This document shows positions 61,241 through 64,000 of a stretch of 64,000 nt of DNA, piece after piece. Below the pieces are notes generated by a model. That model was not told the origin of the DNA and searched no databases. It was given only the letters and a program-made list of their open reading frames with translations. The stretch is from Coniella vitis (lineage: Eukaryota; Ascomycota; Sordariomycetes; Diaporthales; Schizoparmaceae). Both the position numbers and the translations under genes were made by a program. The DNA is taken from the NCBI GenBank assembly GCA_011317545.1, contig WUJK01000003.1, positions 2,976,001 to 3,040,000 of the forward strand, in the 5' to 3' direction. Every line of letters starts with the position of its first letter. Position 1 is the stretch's first letter.

Positions 61241-61847
61241 ACAACACACGGGCATGGTCCCCAGCCAGAGCCCTCTGCTCATGTCAGCGCCACCGTATTC
61301 GACGCCCATACAGGCGCAAAATCCTATTAGCCAATCATCAAGCATTAGAGGTATGGCTCCCATGTCCACCACCACCACCACCACCGCCGCCGCCGCCGCC
61401 GCCAGCAGCAGCAGCAGGCAAAATCAAAGTTCCCCGCAACCAACAAGACTTGTGTCCTCTACAGGTTCTACAGGGAGCAGCAGTCTGCCGCAGACAGGCT
61501 ATGCCTACCAACCCTCGAGCCAAATGTGGCCGCCTACGCCGCAGACACCACAGTACGGCTACACACACGCGCAGCAGCAGCCGCAGCAGTCGTCTCACCC
61601 CGCGCAGAGCTCTGCCTCCCAGATCCGGCATTCGAGCGGCTCCGGCCCCGTACAGCCTGGCGCCCTGTCGTACTCTGGCATGCCCGGCATGACGCAAGGT
61701 TACCCAGCGACCTCGCCGTATGACCACCAGACACCCCGAGGGTACATGCACCAGGGTGCTGCACCGGCGCCAGCCGTGACTCAGGCCTGGTCAGGCCAGC
61801 AGCAACAACCGCAGCCTCAGCAATGGTGGACACAACCACCTCAATAA
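58670..61847 (+). CDS. NPL6: RSC chromatin-remodelling complex subunit Rsc7/Npl6 family, 715 aa, four exons
   Basis: Exons: 58670-58736, 59603-59698, 59775-59806 (a 32-nt microexon) and 59895-61847. Joins give ALASS-DLLHKSPSRGVKTERSP, AGHD-GQCDPNTRACT and ADDGALAQN. Intron 1 (866 nt, GTAAGT...GCTAAC...CTTAG) is well supported; the microexon is proposed because a direct exon 2-4 join is out of phase. The conserved Rsc7/Swp82 domain is at about 195-292: EYRCRTFLVPNRGDK, MLATECARVLGYRDSYLLFNKN, YRSRQIAIVTARSMFRQFGSRVIVNGRRVRDDYWE. The C-terminal half is disordered and rich in Gln, Pro and Ser, with a long poly-Gln tract (about 490-515) from a CAG repeat. In yeast this subunit belongs to the RSC SWI/SNF-type remodeller and supports nuclear functions and stress resistance. 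The stop overlaps an AATAAA (61844-61849). The start at MYSAQPNG is preferred; an in-frame ATG at 58544 would add 42 residues. Confidence 0.88.
58737..59602 (+). other. Long first intron of RSC7/NPL6 (866 nt), repeat-rich
   Basis: Much longer than the other introns in the window (58-426 nt). It contains a CTGAGC/CTGGGC hexamer tract (about 58963-59010) and about 11 GCT units (59044-59077). Branch GCTAAC sits about 35 nt before the CTTAG acceptor. It may include regulatory DNA or an alternative first exon. Confidence 0.75.
59837..59868. repeat. (CA)n microsatellite inside RSC7 intron 3
   Basis: About 16 CA units followed by A10, inside the 88-nt third intron; they make up nearly half of it. 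Confidence 0.95.
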
Positions 61848-64000
61848 ATTGTGTGGGGGCGGGTTCCATCTCCCTGGCGAGGCAAAACTTGCTCCTGCAA
61901 ACATCCGTCTACGAATTCGACAAATGATGCATGGCATGCTCAAGGCGTCAATCATCTCTCTGTCCTTTTGTGTGTATATGTGTGTGTGTGTGTGTGCGCT
62001 GCTCTGTAACAAGGCAGTGTGTGTTGCTTTATTCTTTGATACCCCCATTGGTGCAGGGCGACTGTGTTGAGTGGGCAGAGATGGCAGGATCAGCATAGAT
62101 TTTACCGGTCTCTGAAATTCTTTTATACAACAAGGTTCAGCGTCGGATGGGACATGACGTCGGCCGTTTTACTCGGTGAAGATTGGATGGAATTTTGTGT
62201 TTTTATCTTCTTTTTCCGGCTTCTGTTTACCGTCTTTGCGTTTTTCTTCATCTTCTCCGACCATGACACACAACTTGCTGTGTTGGGTTATTTTGATCTT
62301 GCTGGGATGGACTCTCGTTGCAGTGGTTACTTGATGCCTTTTACTCTCTCTTTTGTCTTGATGTCTTGTCGTCTTTGGAATACACACACTTTGTTATTGC
62401 GGATTTGCATTACGATTTATTTTGTGCGCTCGCGCACACAAAGCACTTGCGATGGGAAAGTCAAACGTCAACGTCAAACTGCTGCCGTATAATCAATCGG
62501 TGCGGAGGGAGGGAGAGGGGGGGAACCTCAACAAGAGCTCTGGGCATAGACAACACTCTGTGTATCCCGCGCTGGTCCCTCGTTTCGCTATGCGAGGGCC
62601 CAGACAGGCACGCCCATTCATATCTCCCTCCATTGCTCTTGGTTACCAGTTCCCGTTCCCACCCACCCGGTCCTCGCATCTACTTTTGTTTCGCTGTAAC
62701 ACACACACACACACACACACACGCCATACGATACCAGATCAATGAAATACATGACCATTTTCCCTCCCTACAACATCCCCATGGACCTCTCCCGGCCCCC
62801 CCCCCCACAAACGCATGATATCGACGACGTTTACACTGGCATGCACTGTGCATACTATATTATACTATACCATACTCTTGTTGACTCGTTCGGGGGGGAT
62901 GGTGGGTTTTTTTTGGGGGGGGGGGATATTGGGAAATTTCTTTTTTGAGTGGATTTTGGTTTGGATTTGGAGGCATTCATTTCCTTATACCCTATTGCAC
63001 AGACAACTGTTTTTTTCTTTCTTTTTCTTTCTTCTTTTTTTCTCCAATGTTGTTCGTTTGCTGTGCTTTGCTCTGCTCTGTTCTGCTCTGCTGTGCTTGG
63101 CTTTCCTCAGGGGTGGAAGGAGGCTTGAGATGGAACCGGTTTAATTTCATGTGATTTGATCTGACCTTTGCTGTGCTGCAACTGTGCTGCTGCGCCTGGG
63201 GTTGGGTTGCTCTAGGTGGGGCTTGACTACATCGTCAGTGGAAGGGCGGGGGACAGGTGATATCACACGGTGAATGAGGGTATTTGTCACCGATACCGCT
63301 CGATACTCGACGCAAAGAAAGACCTCTTCCCCCCCCCCCCTCTTTTCTGCTCAAAAGATGGGATAGCGAGGGGATAGGTAGGGAGAGGGGCCTTCAAGGA
63401 AGGATATGCGGCAGCCGTGGGTGGTGGGTCTGATGGGTGGGTTGACTGACTGACTGAATGAATGAATGGATGAATGGATGGATGGATGGATTGGTAAAGC
63501 ACTTTGAGAGCGGTGGACAAAGGCTACGGTTCATGGCTACAGGTTACGGTGGTGGTGGTGGTGGTGGTGGTATAAACCCCTCCCCCTCCCCCATTAGTCA
63601 AAGCAGGCAGTTTTTCATTTGTGGTCGTGGTTTTAAATTCTAGTCTTGTATTGTATTGTATTGTGTTGTATTGTATTCCTTTTGCTTAAAGTATTGTTTC
63701 GTTTTATGTATTATAACAAATATCTTTCTTTTCTCTGCTCCTTCTTCCCTCTCTTCCTGCTATCTTTGTCCCTCTCTTCTCTTCCCTCTTCCCTTCTCCT
63801 TTTCTCCTGCACCTATTCAAGGTCCTTGTGTTGGTCTCAAGTGGTGCTCAGGCTAATATATATATATATATATATCCTTCTCCGTTTACATTTTTCGCTT
63901 GACTTTCTCCTGTCTCGGTTATCTTCTGCTTAATCATTGATTACACCATATACCGGATTGTGTATTTGCATCTCATCCTCCTCTTCTCCGCCCAATGAAT
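61848..64000. other. 3' flank of RSC7/NPL6, no gene found
   Basis: Contains (GT)n near 61980-61995, (CA)n at 62699-62722, CTTT-rich runs, a (GACT)(GAAT)(GGAT) tetranucleotide series at about 63442-63492, (GGT)n at 63549-63571 and (TA)n at about 63856-63876. The open frames are translated low-complexity sequence. A gene on either strand further right cannot be excluded. Confidence 0.5.

Overview
The window looks like nuclear DNA from a filamentous ascomycete, most likely a Sordariomycete; Hypocreales would fit but cannot be proven from the sequence alone. The evidence is short GT-AG introns with CTRAC-type branch sites, GC-rich third codon positions in the real exons, CACCATGGC/CACCATGCC start contexts, and recognisable fungal families (Rsc7/Npl6, Nug1, Rrp44/Dis3, a DUF3074 protein, a homeobox factor). 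No tRNA, rRNA, CRISPR or recognisable transposon gene was seen.

Layout. 1.0-6.0 kb: a DUF3074-type protein (+), an S66 LD-carboxypeptidase-like protein (+), and a poorly supported spliced gene (-) whose second intron holds a GAGTGA hexamer expansion. 6-10.6 kb: no gene seen. 10.6-13.0 kb: a two-exon homeobox transcription factor (-). 13.0-30.9 kb: about 18 kb without a supportable gene. 30.9-31.8 kb: a small unknown gene (-) whose frame breaks at a run of 11 G/C. 34.7-42.0 kb: a compact block holding a HAD glycerol-3-phosphatase-like gene (-, three exons), the 60S-assembly GTPase Nug1 (+, two exons) and the exosome nuclease Rrp44/Dis3 (-, two exons with a GC-AG intron). 42.0-58.7 kb: a second gene-poor tract with an AT-rich island at 48.2-48.7 kb. 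58.7-61.8 kb: the RSC chromatin-remodelling subunit Rsc7/Npl6 (+, four exons including a proposed 32-nt microexon). 61.8-64 kb: 3' flank.

Functional links. Nug1 and Rrp44 are convergent neighbours and both act in ribosome biogenesis (pre-60S export; 3' processing of pre-rRNA). The phosphatase and Nug1 are divergent and share a promoter region of about 630 bp. Rsc7 and the homeobox factor are regulators, and both have long, simple-repeat-rich upstream regions.

The most unusual signal is a short dispersed motif, TACTATGTA (or its complement TACATAGTA). I counted 27 exact copies by eye where about 0.5 is expected by chance. None is in a recognised exon; nearly all lie in the gene-poor tracts (14.3-34.0 kb and 49.3-56.7 kb), in both orientations, with unrelated flanks. 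That pattern fits a protein-binding site or other functional short element better than a decayed transposon. The window is also very rich in microsatellites and homopolymers.
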